Below are positions 20,914 to 28,824 of a stretch of DNA of 48,281 nt, one piece after another. The notes beneath the pieces are model-generated. The model made no database searches. It worked only from the letters and a program-made list of their open reading frames with translations, and was not told the DNA's origin. Source of the stretch: SAR86 cluster bacterium (lineage in GTDB: Bacteria > Pseudomonadota > Gammaproteobacteria > Magnimaribacterales > Magnimaribacteraceae); assembly GCA_016777005.1 (NCBI GenBank), contig JADHSF010000001.1, positions 169,029 through 217,309 of the forward strand. The letters run 5' to 3'. Position 1 is the stretch's first letter; every line of letters begins with the position of its first letter. The position numbers were made by a program, and so were the translations under genes.

Positions 20914-22098
20914 CTATTCAATAATTTTTGTTACTACTCCAGATCCTACTGTTCTACCACCTTCTCTAATAGCGAAGTTCATTCCATCTTCCATCGCAAT
21001 TGGAGAGATCAATTCAACAGTCATATCTATATTATCTCCAGGCATAACCATCTCGACTCCCTCAGGAAGTTCAACGGCACCTGTCACGTCAGTAGTTCTA
21101 ACGTAAAACTGAGGTCTGTATCCTTTAAAGAATGGAGTATGACGCCCACCTTCTTCTTTAGATAAAACATACACTGTAGCTTCAAACTTAGTGTGTGGAT
21201 TTATAGCTCCAGGCTTAGTTAATACTTGACCTCTTTCAACAGCATCTCTTTCCGTGCCTCTTAAAAGTATACCTACGTTTTCACCCGCCTTACCTTCGTC
21301 TAGAAGTTTTCTGAACATTTCTACACCAGTACAAACAGTTTTTGTTGTTTCTCTTATGCCCACGATTTCAATTTCTTCGTTGACTTTTATCTCACCACGC
21401 TCAATTCTTCCAGTTACAACAGTTCCGCGACCTTGAATAGTGAATATATCTTCAATTGGCATTAAAAAAGGTTTATCAATATCTCTAACTGGCTCCGGAA
21501 TGAAATCATCTAGAGCTTGCACAAGCTCTTGAATTTTTGCTGAATATTCAGCGTCACCTTCTAGTGCCTTTAAAGCTGAACCTACTATCACAGGTGTGTC
21601 ATCACCCGGGAAATCATATTCAGATAAAAGTTCTCTTACTTCCATTTCAACAAGCTCAATTAATTCAAGATCATCAACCATGTCAGCTTTGTTTAAGAAA
21701 ACTACGATATGAGGCACTCCAACCTGTCTGGCTAAAATAATGTGCTCTCTAGTTTGAGGCATTGGACCATCAGCAGCATTTACTACCAATATAGCTCCAT
21801 CCATTTGAGCAGCACCGGTAATCATATTTTTGATGTAGTCAGCGTGACCAGGACAATCTACGTGGGCGTAATGTCTAGCTTCAGAATCATACTCAACGTG
21901 AGAAGTTGAAATTGTAATACCACGTTCTTTTTCTTCAGGTGCATTATCAATACCATCGAAGGCAATTGCTTCTCCACCGAGAGCTTCTGCTTGAACTTTT
22001 GTTATAGCAGCTGTTAAAGTTGTTTTGCCATGATCAACGTGTCCTATGGTTCCTACGTTGACGTGGGGTTTGGTTCTTTCAAATTTTGCTTTAGCCAT
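20914..22098 (-). CDS. tuf: Elongation factor Tu
   Basis: EF-Tu delivers aminoacyl-tRNA to the ribosome. The 394 residues equal the E. coli protein in length. GTP-binding motifs GHVDHGKT (residues 19-26), DCPGHADY and NKADM are present, and domains II and III are complete, ending [11 protein letters not shown]. The gene lies between tRNA-Thr and tRNA-Trp, the place of tufB in E. coli. No second copy is found after fusA in this window, so this may be the only tuf gene. Confidence 0.99.
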   Translation of the reverse strand: MAKAKFERTKPHVNVGTIGHVDHGKTTLTAAITKVQAEALGGEAIAFDGIDNAPEEKERGITISTSHVEYDSEARHYAHVDCPGHADYIKNMITGAAQMDGAILVVNAADGPMPQTREHIILARQVGVPHIVVFLNKADMVDDLELIELVEMEVRELLSEYDFPGDDTPVIVGSALKALEGDAEYSAKIQELVQALDDFIPEPVRDIDKPFLMPIEDIFTIQGRGTVVTGRIERGEIKVNEEIEIVGIRETTKTVCTGVEMFRKLLDEGKAGENVGILLRGTERDAVERGQVLTKPGAINPHTKFEATVYVLSKEEGGRHTPFFKGYRPQFYVRTTDVTGAVELPEGVEMVMPGDNIDMTVELISPIAMEDGMNFAIREGGRTVGSGVVTKIIE

Positions 22099-22129
22099 TT
22101 TTTGTTCCTAAATTTAAATTACTGTTACC

Positions 22130-22205
<76 letters not shown>

Positions 22206-22206
22206 A

Positions 22207-22385
22207 AAAATCTATATTTTTGCTGCTTTATTTAGGGTGTAAGAAGTTTTTTTCTGTCTTACCAGAAAAAAATTATCGATATTTATGTAACGAAATAAAC
22301 CTACAACCCAAAGCTCGGAGCGCTTTTATAGTATTTTTAGCCTCTTAATGCAAGCGTTTTTGAATCTTTAGGGTAGTTTTTTTAG
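22207..22385 (-). promoter_or_regulatory. Spacer between tRNA-Tyr and tRNA-Thr with promoter and hairpin
   Basis: No gene is found here; E. coli has tRNA-Gly in this interval, and it is absent. On the minus strand a promoter TTGCAT (22348-22353), 17 nt, TATAAA (22325-22330) with a GC-rich discriminator fits a stable-RNA promoter for tRNA-Thr-tuf. Downstream, at 22247-22272, a perfect 10-bp inverted repeat TTTTTTTCTG/CAGAAAAAAA with a 6-nt loop lies in the transcribed leader. It has T-runs inside its arms and could act as a weak terminator or processing site. Confidence 0.55.
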
Positions 22386-22470
<85 letters not shown>

Positions 22471-22499
22471 TAGATATAATGCCTAAAAAACAGCGCGCA

Positions 22500-22528
22500 A
22501 TTCTGTAACTGCAAGCTTATTATGTCAA
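22500..22528 (-). promoter_or_regulatory. Promoter of tRNA-Tyr
   Basis: The minus strand shows a perfect -35 box TTGACA (22523-22528), a 17-nt spacer and CAGAAT (22500-22505, 4 of 6), followed at once by a GCGCGC discriminator typical of stringently controlled stable-RNA promoters. It shares the short divergent region with the birA start. Confidence 0.65.
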
Positions 22529-22560
22529 CTTAAATTATAAAATTCGACAAATTTAACGAT

Positions 22561-23364
22561 ATGAAACAAACTCTTTCTCCTCTAGATTCATCTCAAATTA
22601 TAAATAATCTTAAAAAAAGTTTGCTAGATTACTCTCCTGAAATTTTGATAACCAAAACAACAGCATCAACAAATGAAGACGCTAAATCTTACCTAGAAAA
22701 ACAATCTTCGCCTTTATCTATTCATTTATCCGAACAACAAGTAGCAGGAAAAGGAAGAAATGGTAAAAAATGGGTTAGCCCTAAGGGAAAAAATATTTAC
22801 CTATCGATAGGATGGATATCTCCCCTTCAATATTCTGAACTAAATGGACTGAGTTTGGCTGTAGGCACAGTCCTAGCATCTACTTTGAATAAATATGCTG
22901 GAAATCTTATTAAAATCAAATGGCCTAATGATTTATTATTTAAAAAAAAGAAGATATCTGGAATTTTAATAGAGACTGTTGATCTTGGAGATAAGGTAGG
23001 AGTTGTTATAGGAATAGGTATTAACGTTCATATGACTAAAGAGGAAGGCAGAGATATCGATCAGTCCTGGATTTCTCTTGATGAAGCCACAGACTCTATA
23101 AACGACAGAAATGAAGTTGTAGCGAACTTATTAAATGAATTATTCAATCTCACCATCTCTTTTTCTCAAGAAGGCTTTAAGCCCTTTAAGGGAGATTTTG
23201 AAACCTTAGATCTCTTAAAGGGAAAAATGTGCAACGTAAGCATGGATGGTCATAACAGAGTAGTTGAAGTTATGGGCGTGAATGACAATGGGGAATTATT
23301 AGTTAAAGATAATTCAGAAAATCTTACTCTTCGATATGGCGAAGTTTCAATAAGAGAACTATAA
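22561..23364 (+). CDS. birA: Biotin--[acetyl-CoA carboxylase] ligase, monofunctional
   Basis: The enzyme makes biotinyl-AMP and transfers biotin to the carrier protein AccB. The 267-residue product has the catalytic core: TTASTNEDA near the start, the biotinyl-AMP loop GKGRNGKKW (residues 63-71), KWPNDL (120-125), KISGILIE and GIGINV, then a small SH3-like C-terminal domain. The roughly 60-residue N-terminal helix-turn-helix of E. coli BirA is absent, so it should ligate biotin but not repress bio genes. It diverges from tRNA-Tyr and runs into tRNA-Thr(UGU) 10 nt later. Confidence 0.93.
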   Translation: MKQTLSPLDSSQIINNLKKSLLDYSPEILITKTTASTNEDAKSYLEKQSSPLSIHLSEQQVAGKGRNGKKWVSPKGKNIYLSIGWISPLQYSELNGLSLAVGTVLASTLNKYAGNLIKIKWPNDLLFKKKKISGILIETVDLGDKVGVVIGIGINVHMTKEEGRDIDQSWISLDEATDSINDRNEVVANLLNELFNLTISFSQEGFKPFKGDFETLDLLKGKMCNVSMDGHNRVVEVMGVNDNGELLVKDNSENLTLRYGEVSIREL

Positions 23365-23374
23365 TGCTCATCGC

Positions 23375-23450
23375 GCTGGCGTAGCTCAGTTGGTAGAGCA
23401 GCTGATTTGTAATCAGCAGGTCGTAGGTTCAAATCCTATCGCCAGCTCCA
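23375..23450 (+). tRNA. trnT: tRNA-Thr (anticodon UGU)
   Basis: The cloverleaf is acceptor GCTGGCG/CGCCAGC, D arm GCTC-AGTTGGTA-GAGC, anticodon stem GCTGA/TCAGC with loop TTTGTAA (anticodon TGT), T loop TTCAAAT and an encoded CCA. It matches thrU, which in E. coli heads the tRNA cluster before tufB. Here it is on the opposite strand, right behind birA. Confidence 0.96.
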
Positions 23451-23463
23451 TTTTTCCATGGAG
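23446..23463 (+). repeat. Inverted repeat over the 3' end of tRNA-Thr
   Basis: CTCCAT and ATGGAG flank a 6-nt loop. The left arm includes the encoded CCA of the tRNA. In the precursor this would pair the CCA end with the trailer. It may be part of termination or 3' processing, or chance. No T-run follows. Confidence 0.3.
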
Positions 23464-23471
23464 ATATAAGA

Positions 23472-23948
23472 CTAATCAGTAGGTGGATTCTCTGCTTGCA
23501 GCAAAACTTCTTCCGGTAAATTAAAGGCACCTCTTTCTAGAGTCCATATATTTGCTATTTGATCTGTTCTAAGCTCAGAATATAAGTGAGGAAAAGCGCT
23601 TTTTCTTTTTCCTTCGTTCGGGTAAGGCTCTTCGAACAAAATCTTATCGTTATCAATCTTCCCTAAATCTAACTGAAGAAGAAAAACTTCATCAGAGTCT
23701 TGAAAATAAAAGGATAAAGTTGTCGCAAGCTGCACAGCAGTTGAAAGATGAATGAAACCGTCTTCATTATCTAAGTCAGTGATTATTTTTCCCGTATCCG
23801 AGGCAGCTTCCCACTCCTTTGCTCTTAGCACCTTGTAAACTTTATTCGTCATTGAAAATTCCTCATTAGTTCCTGGGTCCTCTGTCTCATAAGCCAAAAG
23901 AATAGATGAAATTAATAGGTTAATTAATAAAAGAGCTTTAATCCTCAT
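23472..23948 (-). CDS. DUF952 domain protein
   Basis: The core (about residues 36-150) has the DUF952 pattern: KVYKVLRAKEWEAASDTG, DGFIHLSTAVQLATTLSFYF, a central LLQLDLGKI strand and FPHLYSELRTDQIANIWTLE. The function of DUF952 is unknown. From this start there is a signal-peptide-like beginning (MRIK, about 15 hydrophobic residues, then AYETEDPG), and the ATG overlaps the end of the marR gene by 11 nt. However, a good GAGGA lies 8 nt before an internal ATG at 23852 (MTNKVYKV), which would give an ordinary cytoplasmic protein of 126 residues. The start is therefore undecided. Confidence 0.75.
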   Translation of the reverse strand: MRIKALLLINLLISSILLAYETEDPGTNEEFSMTNKVYKVLRAKEWEAASDTGKIITDLDNEDGFIHLSTAVQLATTLSFYFQDSDEVFLLQLDLGKIDNDKILFEEPYPNEGKRKSAFPHLYSELRTDQIANIWTLERGAFNLPEEVLLQAENPPTD

Positions 23949-24441
23949 TCAAGATTTCGTCTGGTGCTTCATTTAATCCGCCATAGTCTAGGATTGGAGC
24001 AGCATCAATTTCTTCTGCACCTATGAATTGGGCAACACGCTGTAAGCAAGAAACAATCATACTCTGCTCCCAATCATTCAAGCTTGAAAATTGTTCTTTA
24101 AATTTATCTTGTAAAACATCAGGTGAGGATTCAAGAATTTTGAAGCCCTGCTCAGTAATATTCAAATACTGAATTCTCTTATCATTGATACCTTTTTCTC
24201 TTGTGATTAAATCATTAGAAAGTAACTTATTAATCACGGTAGCAATGGTTGTATGCCTGAGAGTTGTTATATAAGAAATATGACTTGGAGTGGTATGCTT
24301 TTTATTGGCAATTATCTGTAAAACAATATGCTGCGTAGGGGTCAATTGTGATTTTTTAGCTAAAGAGAGTGAATTAATCTCAGTAGCGCGCATCACTCGC
24401 CTTATAGCAACCAAGGCCTCTTCAAGATGATTATCTTCCAT
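23938..24441 (-). CDS. MarR-family transcriptional regulator
   Basis: The 167-residue protein fits a winged-helix MarR regulator: an N-terminal dimerisation helix (LEEALVAIRRVMRATEINS), LTPTQHIVLQII, the recognition region HISYITTLRHTTIATVINKL (about residues 54-73), and the wing LITREKGINDKRIQYLNITEQG. The C-terminal tail (EEIDAAPILDYGGLNE) lies outside the fold. It overlaps the neighbouring small membrane protein gene and the DUF952 gene by 11 nt each, so it is part of this operon and may control it. Its ligand is unknown. Confidence 0.9.
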   Translation of the reverse strand: MEDNHLEEALVAIRRVMRATEINSLSLAKKSQLTPTQHIVLQIIANKKHTTPSHISYITTLRHTTIATVINKLLSNDLITREKGINDKRIQYLNITEQGFKILESSPDVLQDKFKEQFSSLNDWEQSMIVSCLQRVAQFIGAEEIDAAPILDYGGLNEAPDEILNED

Positions 24442-24664
24442 TAATTTCTATCCTTTTTTGCGGATCATAAATTTCTATATAGATGCCGCGCAATAAACTT
24501 ATAGTTGCAGCAATCAAAATAAATATAAAAGGTGCTGCCATATAAATTAATAATAAGCATATAGAAGCGCCTCCGAAGAGTGATATATTTTTGCTTGGTT
24601 TGAAGACCATTAAAAGACAGATAAGGAAAATTATTATTGATGCTAAGTAAAAACTAAATTCCAT
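24431..24664 (-). CDS. Small two-segment membrane protein, unknown
   Basis: I do not recognise this 77-residue protein. It has two hydrophobic stretches (about residues 4-20 and 30-58, the second long enough for one or two passes) joined by FKPSKN, and a charged tail EIYDPQKRIEINGR. The gene overlaps marR by 11 nt and follows the linalool dehydratase-like gene by 30 nt, which supports it being real. It probably sits in the inner membrane. Confidence 0.6.
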   Translation of the reverse strand: MEFSFYLASIIIFLICLLMVFKPSKNISLFGGASICLLLIYMAAPFIFILIAATISLLRGIYIEIYDPQKRIEINGR

Positions 24665-24694
24665 AATTAAAATTAAATTTTAAGATTGAGATAT

Positions 24695-26356
24695 TCAACA
24701 ACATGCACAAGAATTTAAACCAGAAGGAAGAATCAACCGTGTAGTTACTCCTGATGATTGTGATTGAGATTGTTGATTGATTTGTTCATTTATAACGAGT
24801 TGCTTACTAAGTCTCTGTTCTGATTCTTTTGACAAAAAGTAACCTGTTTCTATTTCAAACTGATGATGCCTAATATCAGTATGAATGAGTATTTCGGAAG
24901 AGCTTAATATTTCAAAATTTCTGAAGTCGATACCGTCGCATATAATTTTTATCTTACTGGTATCAGGGATATTAATTACTTCTATAGAAGTTAATTGATT
25001 TGATTTTGTTTTATCTCCATCAAGAATATTAAAGTAGAGCTTTCCTTTTTGATCATCATGGTTAGCTTTACTTATATATAAAGAAGGAAAATCAATGCCC
25101 TGAATACTTGGAGAATAATACTTAGTAAAATTTGGTTTATTAAAAAGATTTTCCCAAGAATCTACTTCGCAAACTTCTGCACACATCGCCAGAGCAGATA
25201 ACTGTCCTCTAGGCCAGCTCTCTCCAAGATTGAACCAAAAACCAAACTGGCTATCGTTTGGACCAAAAAAACGTGGTTCAAAGTTTTCTTCAGCATGTTT
25301 TTTTAGTCGCTCATAAGTAATCTGATCATCAAATTCTTTTGATACGGTTAGGCCTAAAGCAAACATACGTGGGTCAGGCATAAATTCATTTGATATAGGG
25401 ACTGCAGGATTATCCCAACCCAGAAATTTCACCGCTCCTCTATAGAGTAGTTCTGCAAATTGCGGATCTTGAGGTTTGGCATAGAAAGCAACTGCAAGGC
25501 CATGCGGAGGTAAAGTTCTGTGATGGTGATTCTTTATTTGATCAAAATACATGGTGACCCACTGCAAAGATCCATCTTTATCAAATCCGTAATATTTATC
25601 TTTAGTAAAAGAGAGCCAATCTGAGTAGGCGCTGTGATAATTATTACCAAAAACCTTGTCATACATCATCAAACCCAAGCCAGCAGCCGATAGACAAAAA
25701 GGCCAAGCTTTAGTATTTTCGCAATGAGGTCCCATTGGAGTCTTAGTCCACTGTTGATGAAGGTGATCAGCTAGCTGATGTTGGGTCCACTCAAATTTAG
25801 AACGGTAGGCTCCTGAAAGGCTAAATGGTGAAGACCATTTATCATACCCACTTACATAAGTATGAAGGGCTTGAGTTAGGTTTAGCCAACCTTTAAAAAA
25901 AAGATTTCCGTCAGCACCGATTGGATCCATTTGAAAACCCCATGGAGCTATTCCGTTTGCAGTCCATCCTGGTGCATCGTAATTTCCCCAAAATTCTTCA
26001 GGTATTAATGTGCCCTTCCAAGATTCAGGATAATCTTTTCTGTCAGGATCGTGACCAAATTGAGAGAGCCAATCAACAGCAGCCCAGTAAGTAATTGAGC
26101 GTTCGGCTATTTCATCAAGTATTTCAGAATAAATCTCTCTCCATGCAGGAGTTTTATCTGCCATTAGGCCTATTGCATAAGTAGATTCCTGAAGATCAAA
26201 TCGAGGAAATGAACACATAGGGGCAGTAGATGTTTGGTCCCACCATTCATTGGGGGTTCCATCTTCAGTCCAATCATCCGGCGTAGTGGCTTTGAGATAT
26301 AAAAAGTTTAACCATCCTTGAGCTCTTTCATTTAATTCAGGATGTTTACTTTGCAT
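24695..26356 (-). CDS. Linalool dehydratase/isomerase-like protein
   Basis: The 553-residue protein resembles, from memory, the (alpha,alpha)6-barrel of linalool dehydratase/isomerase (LDI) of Castellaniella. Matching stretches are DPIGADGNLFFKGWLNL (144-160), CENTKAWPFC (212-221) and MMYDKVFGNNYHSAYSDWL (about 230-248). LDI uses an Asp and a Tyr six apart, a His, and two Cys nine apart. Here D54/Y60 and C212/C221 keep those spacings, but the KGH histidine is KGW (W157). There is no signal peptide, unlike LDI. A C-terminal extension of about 130 residues ends in SCACC. It lies in an operon with a GST and an acyl-CoA ligase. The substrate is unknown. Confidence 0.65.
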   Translation of the reverse strand: MQSKHPELNERAQGWLNFLYLKATTPDDWTEDGTPNEWWDQTSTAPMCSFPRFDLQESTYAIGLMADKTPAWREIYSEILDEIAERSITYWAAVDWLSQFGHDPDRKDYPESWKGTLIPEEFWGNYDAPGWTANGIAPWGFQMDPIGADGNLFFKGWLNLTQALHTYVSGYDKWSSPFSLSGAYRSKFEWTQHQLADHLHQQWTKTPMGPHCENTKAWPFCLSAAGLGLMMYDKVFGNNYHSAYSDWLSFTKDKYYGFDKDGSLQWVTMYFDQIKNHHHRTLPPHGLAVAFYAKPQDPQFAELLYRGAVKFLGWDNPAVPISNEFMPDPRMFALGLTVSKEFDDQITYERLKKHAEENFEPRFFGPNDSQFGFWFNLGESWPRGQLSALAMCAEVCEVDSWENLFNKPNFTKYYSPSIQGIDFPSLYISKANHDDQKGKLYFNILDGDKTKSNQLTSIEVINIPDTSKIKIICDGIDFRNFEILSSSEILIHTDIRHHQFEIETGYFLSKESEQRLSKQLVINEQINQQSQSQSSGVTTRLILPSGLNSCACC

Positions 26357-26362
26357 AGGTCG

Positions 26363-26977
26363 TTATACCTTTGAACTGGCTCTGGATAGTATTTGGTTAT
26401 GCCACCTATATAGTTCCGTTAGGCTCTCAGAAGGTTTGAGATTAACCATGCTGGATGCAAAATCAATAGCTGAAAGCAGAGTAATATCCGCAACTGTATA
26501 TCTATCGCCAGCTGTAAATTCAGATGATGAAAATTCTTTATTTAATCTTTCGTAATAGACCTCAACATTCTTATCACTAGCCTTCTTGGCGTCAGGAATT
26601 TGATTAAAAATTCCCATTGCACCTACTATAGGTCCATTCACCCAAGAAGTTCCGATTTGGCTCCAGAGCTCGAGTTCTATGAATCGATTTCTACTCTCAA
26701 TAAAAGAAATTTCAAAAGGATCTTTTCCAAATAAATTAGGCTCAGGGACTAAGCTTTCAAGATATCTACAAATTGGAATTGATTCTGCAATACATCTACC
26801 ATCATCAAGCTCTAAAACTGGAATCTTTCCACTAGGATTTTTGCTTAAAAACTCTGGCGACTTATGCTCTCTTTTTGCCATATCGCAGTTAATCAGATCT
26901 AAGGTGATATTTTTTTCTTCAGCAAAAATTTTTACTCTTCTAGGATTAGGCGCTCCAGGAAAATCATATAGTTTCAT
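26363..26977 (-). CDS. Glutathione S-transferase family protein
   Basis: The 204-residue protein has a thioredoxin-like N-terminal domain (MKLYDFPGAPNPRRVKIFAEE, with NPSGKIPVLELDDG at about residues 47-60 and AESIPICRYLE, the glutathione gamma-glutamyl site) and an all-helical C-terminal domain with the GDRYTVADITLLSAIDF capping motif. It probably conjugates or isomerises a small electrophile using glutathione. It lies 6 nt before the LDI-like gene and 4 nt after the acyl-CoA ligase, so it is probably part of the same pathway, possibly handling an epoxide or unsaturated intermediate (inference). Confidence 0.9.
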   Translation of the reverse strand: MKLYDFPGAPNPRRVKIFAEEKNITLDLINCDMAKREHKSPEFLSKNPSGKIPVLELDDGRCIAESIPICRYLESLVPEPNLFGKDPFEISFIESRNRFIELELWSQIGTSWVNGPIVGAMGIFNQIPDAKKASDKNVEVYYERLNKEFSSSEFTAGDRYTVADITLLSAIDFASSMVNLKPSESLTELYRWHNQILSRASSKV

Positions 26978-26981
26978 ATTT

Positions 26982-28526
26982 TTAACTTATCGCCGGTGCA
27001 TCAGAGCCAATGAGCTCTTCTCTTAGAGTTCGCTTTAAAACCTTTCCGGTAGCATTTCTTGGCAATGCTTCAATAAACTTTACAGAATAAGGAACTTTAA
27101 ATTTAGCCAGGTTATCTATGCAGTGCTGAATAACATCTTTTTCATCAATACTTTCGCCTGCCTTTAAGCTAATGAATGCTACCCCCGTCTCCCCCCATCT
27201 GTCATCTGGAACTCCTATAATTGCTGCCTCTGCAATCTGAGGAAGTTGATAGAGAACATTTTCAATTTCAGCTGGATAAACATTTTCTCCTCCTGAAATA
27301 TACATATCCTTCCATCGATCTACTATATAAATAAAACCTTCATCATCAAATCTTGCGGCATCTCCTGTCTTCAGCCAATCTTCTTCGAAAGAACTTTTGG
27401 TAGCTTCAGGATTATTCCAATAGCCTGGAGTAATATTTGGCCCTCTTATATAAAGTTCTCCAACCTCCCCCCAGGGAAGCTCTTTGCCTTCTTCATCAAC
27501 AACTTTGACCTCAGTGTGCAGAAGTGGCTTGCCTGCAGACCCAAGTTTCCTCTCTGCATCTTCTGCGGGAAGCCCTATGCCTCCAGGGCTAGTTTCTGTC
27601 ATGCCCCACCCTTGAATCATTGATACCCCTCTGTCTGACCAGGTTTTTAAGATGGCCTCCGCGCAAGGTGCTCCACCAATTCCAGCTATCCTGAGACTAG
27701 ACAAATCCGTCTTGTCAAAATCAGGATGATTCATCATGAATTGATAAGGAGCCGGAACAGCAAAAAAATGAGAAACTTTATACTCTGAATTACCTAAAAT
27801 GGATAAAGCCTGTCCTGGATCAAACTCCCTGATAAGAATTAATTCACCACCGTTATGTAAAACGGGGTTAGCGTAACAATTCATTCCTCCAGTATGAAAA
27901 AGAGGCAGCACAACCAATTGAACGGAATCTGATGAAACGAAGGCTGGAGAGGCTAGATTGATTACATTATAAAGTTGCATTTGATGATTAATCATTGCTC
28001 CTTTAGGGTGGCCCGTCGTTCCGGAGGTATACATGATCATAATGAGGTCTTCTTGATCAATCTCAGGCTGGTCGTAAGTATGATTAGATTCAGAAAGTGT
28101 CAACTCGTATTGGCTATTTGGATCTTCCTTATTTATTTCTAAAGAATCAGAAATGCTGCAATCAGAGACAAGGTCATTAGATATTTCAGAAAAGGAGTGA
28201 TCATAGATAATTACTTTGGGGGTACTATCATTAATAATGTATTCAAGTTCTGGCTTTGTTAATCTCCAATTCAAAGGCAGTTCTATTGCACCTATCTTGG
28301 CACAAGCAAATTCAAGCTCAAAAAATTCTGCACAGTTTTGAGATAAGATAGCTACTCTATCACCTTTCTCCACTCCTGCTTTTTGTAACCAATTTGCTAA
28401 AAGACAAGCCCTATCATCAAGTTCTTTATAAGTAAGTAACTGATTTGAGCTCAAGTCTCTAATAGCTACTTTATTTGGCCTTACATAAGCATGATATGCA
28501 GACCAATCGTAATGTTTAACAGCCAT
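26982..28526 (-). CDS. Acyl-CoA synthetase (AMP-forming)
   Basis: The 514-residue protein activates a carboxylic acid to its CoA thioester through an acyl-adenylate. It shows the P-loop MYTSGTTGHPKGAMINH (about residues 164-180), GWGMTETSPGG (A5 motif), the hinge DEGFIYIVDRWKDMYISGGE and the C-terminal catalytic lysine in PRNATGKVLKR. The sequence type is that of medium- or long-chain fatty acid ligases; the exact substrate cannot be read. It is the first enzyme gene of this minus-strand operon, followed 4 nt later by the GST gene. Confidence 0.93.
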   Translation of the reverse strand: MAVKHYDWSAYHAYVRPNKVAIRDLSSNQLLTYKELDDRACLLANWLQKAGVEKGDRVAILSQNCAEFFELEFACAKIGAIELPLNWRLTKPELEYIINDSTPKVIIYDHSFSEISNDLVSDCSISDSLEINKEDPNSQYELTLSESNHTYDQPEIDQEDLIMIMYTSGTTGHPKGAMINHQMQLYNVINLASPAFVSSDSVQLVVLPLFHTGGMNCYANPVLHNGGELILIREFDPGQALSILGNSEYKVSHFFAVPAPYQFMMNHPDFDKTDLSSLRIAGIGGAPCAEAILKTWSDRGVSMIQGWGMTETSPGGIGLPAEDAERKLGSAGKPLLHTEVKVVDEEGKELPWGEVGELYIRGPNITPGYWNNPEATKSSFEEDWLKTGDAARFDDEGFIYIVDRWKDMYISGGENVYPAEIENVLYQLPQIAEAAIIGVPDDRWGETGVAFISLKAGESIDEKDVIQHCIDNLAKFKVPYSVKFIEALPRNATGKVLKRTLREELIGSDAPAIS

Positions 28527-28538
28527 AATCTTCTCCGG

Positions 28539-28697
28539 TTATAAAAATACAATCATGAGTAAGTAAAACACTATTACTGCTCCCCAGATATTCAATAAAA
28601 ATCCAATCCTTCTTCCAACTTGTTCCCCTTTTGAATATTGCCAAAGAAAAAAGAGTGCGCTAATAAACAGTAAAGAGATAATTATTCCTATATGCAT
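28539..28697 (-). CDS. Small two-helix membrane protein, unknown
   Basis: I do not recognise this protein of 52 residues from the ATG at 28697 (MHIGIIISLLFISAL...). An in-frame TTG at 28733 would add 12 residues. Two hydrophobic stretches (about residues 2-18 and 33-51) are joined by a polar loop YSKGEQVGRR, suggesting a helical hairpin in the inner membrane. It lies 12 nt before the acyl-CoA ligase gene and would be the first gene of that operon. No clear ribosome binding site precedes either start, so its reality is moderate. Confidence 0.5.
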   Translation of the reverse strand: MHIGIIISLLFISALFFLWQYSKGEQVGRRIGFLLNIWGAVIVFYLLMIVFL

Positions 28698-28769
28698 AGC
28701 TATAACTTTACTGACTAAGTAATTAGCAAGCAACCTCTACTAAATACAAAAATAACTTTAAATGAACTT

Positions 28770-28786
28770 AATCATTTAGAATGATT
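28770..28786. promoter_or_regulatory. Operator-like palindrome between divergent operons
   Basis: AATCATT and AATGATT flank TAG, a perfect 7-3-7 inverted repeat in the 127-nt region between the accessory operon (minus) and rnr (plus). Its size and symmetry fit a dimeric repressor site, and a MarR-type gene lies in the minus-strand operon. That the two belong together is inference. Confidence 0.4.
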
Positions 28787-28824
28787 GCTAAGAGTCATCC
28801 GAGAATAGTCCATATTAAAATAGT

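Noticed and set aside
22207-22385. Possible tRNA-Gly between tRNA-Tyr and tRNA-Thr, as in E. coli
   Set aside because: No cloverleaf or T-loop sequence is found in this interval.
26679-27026. 115-residue plus-strand frame
   Set aside because: Antisense to the GST gene, no ribosome binding site and low-complexity composition.
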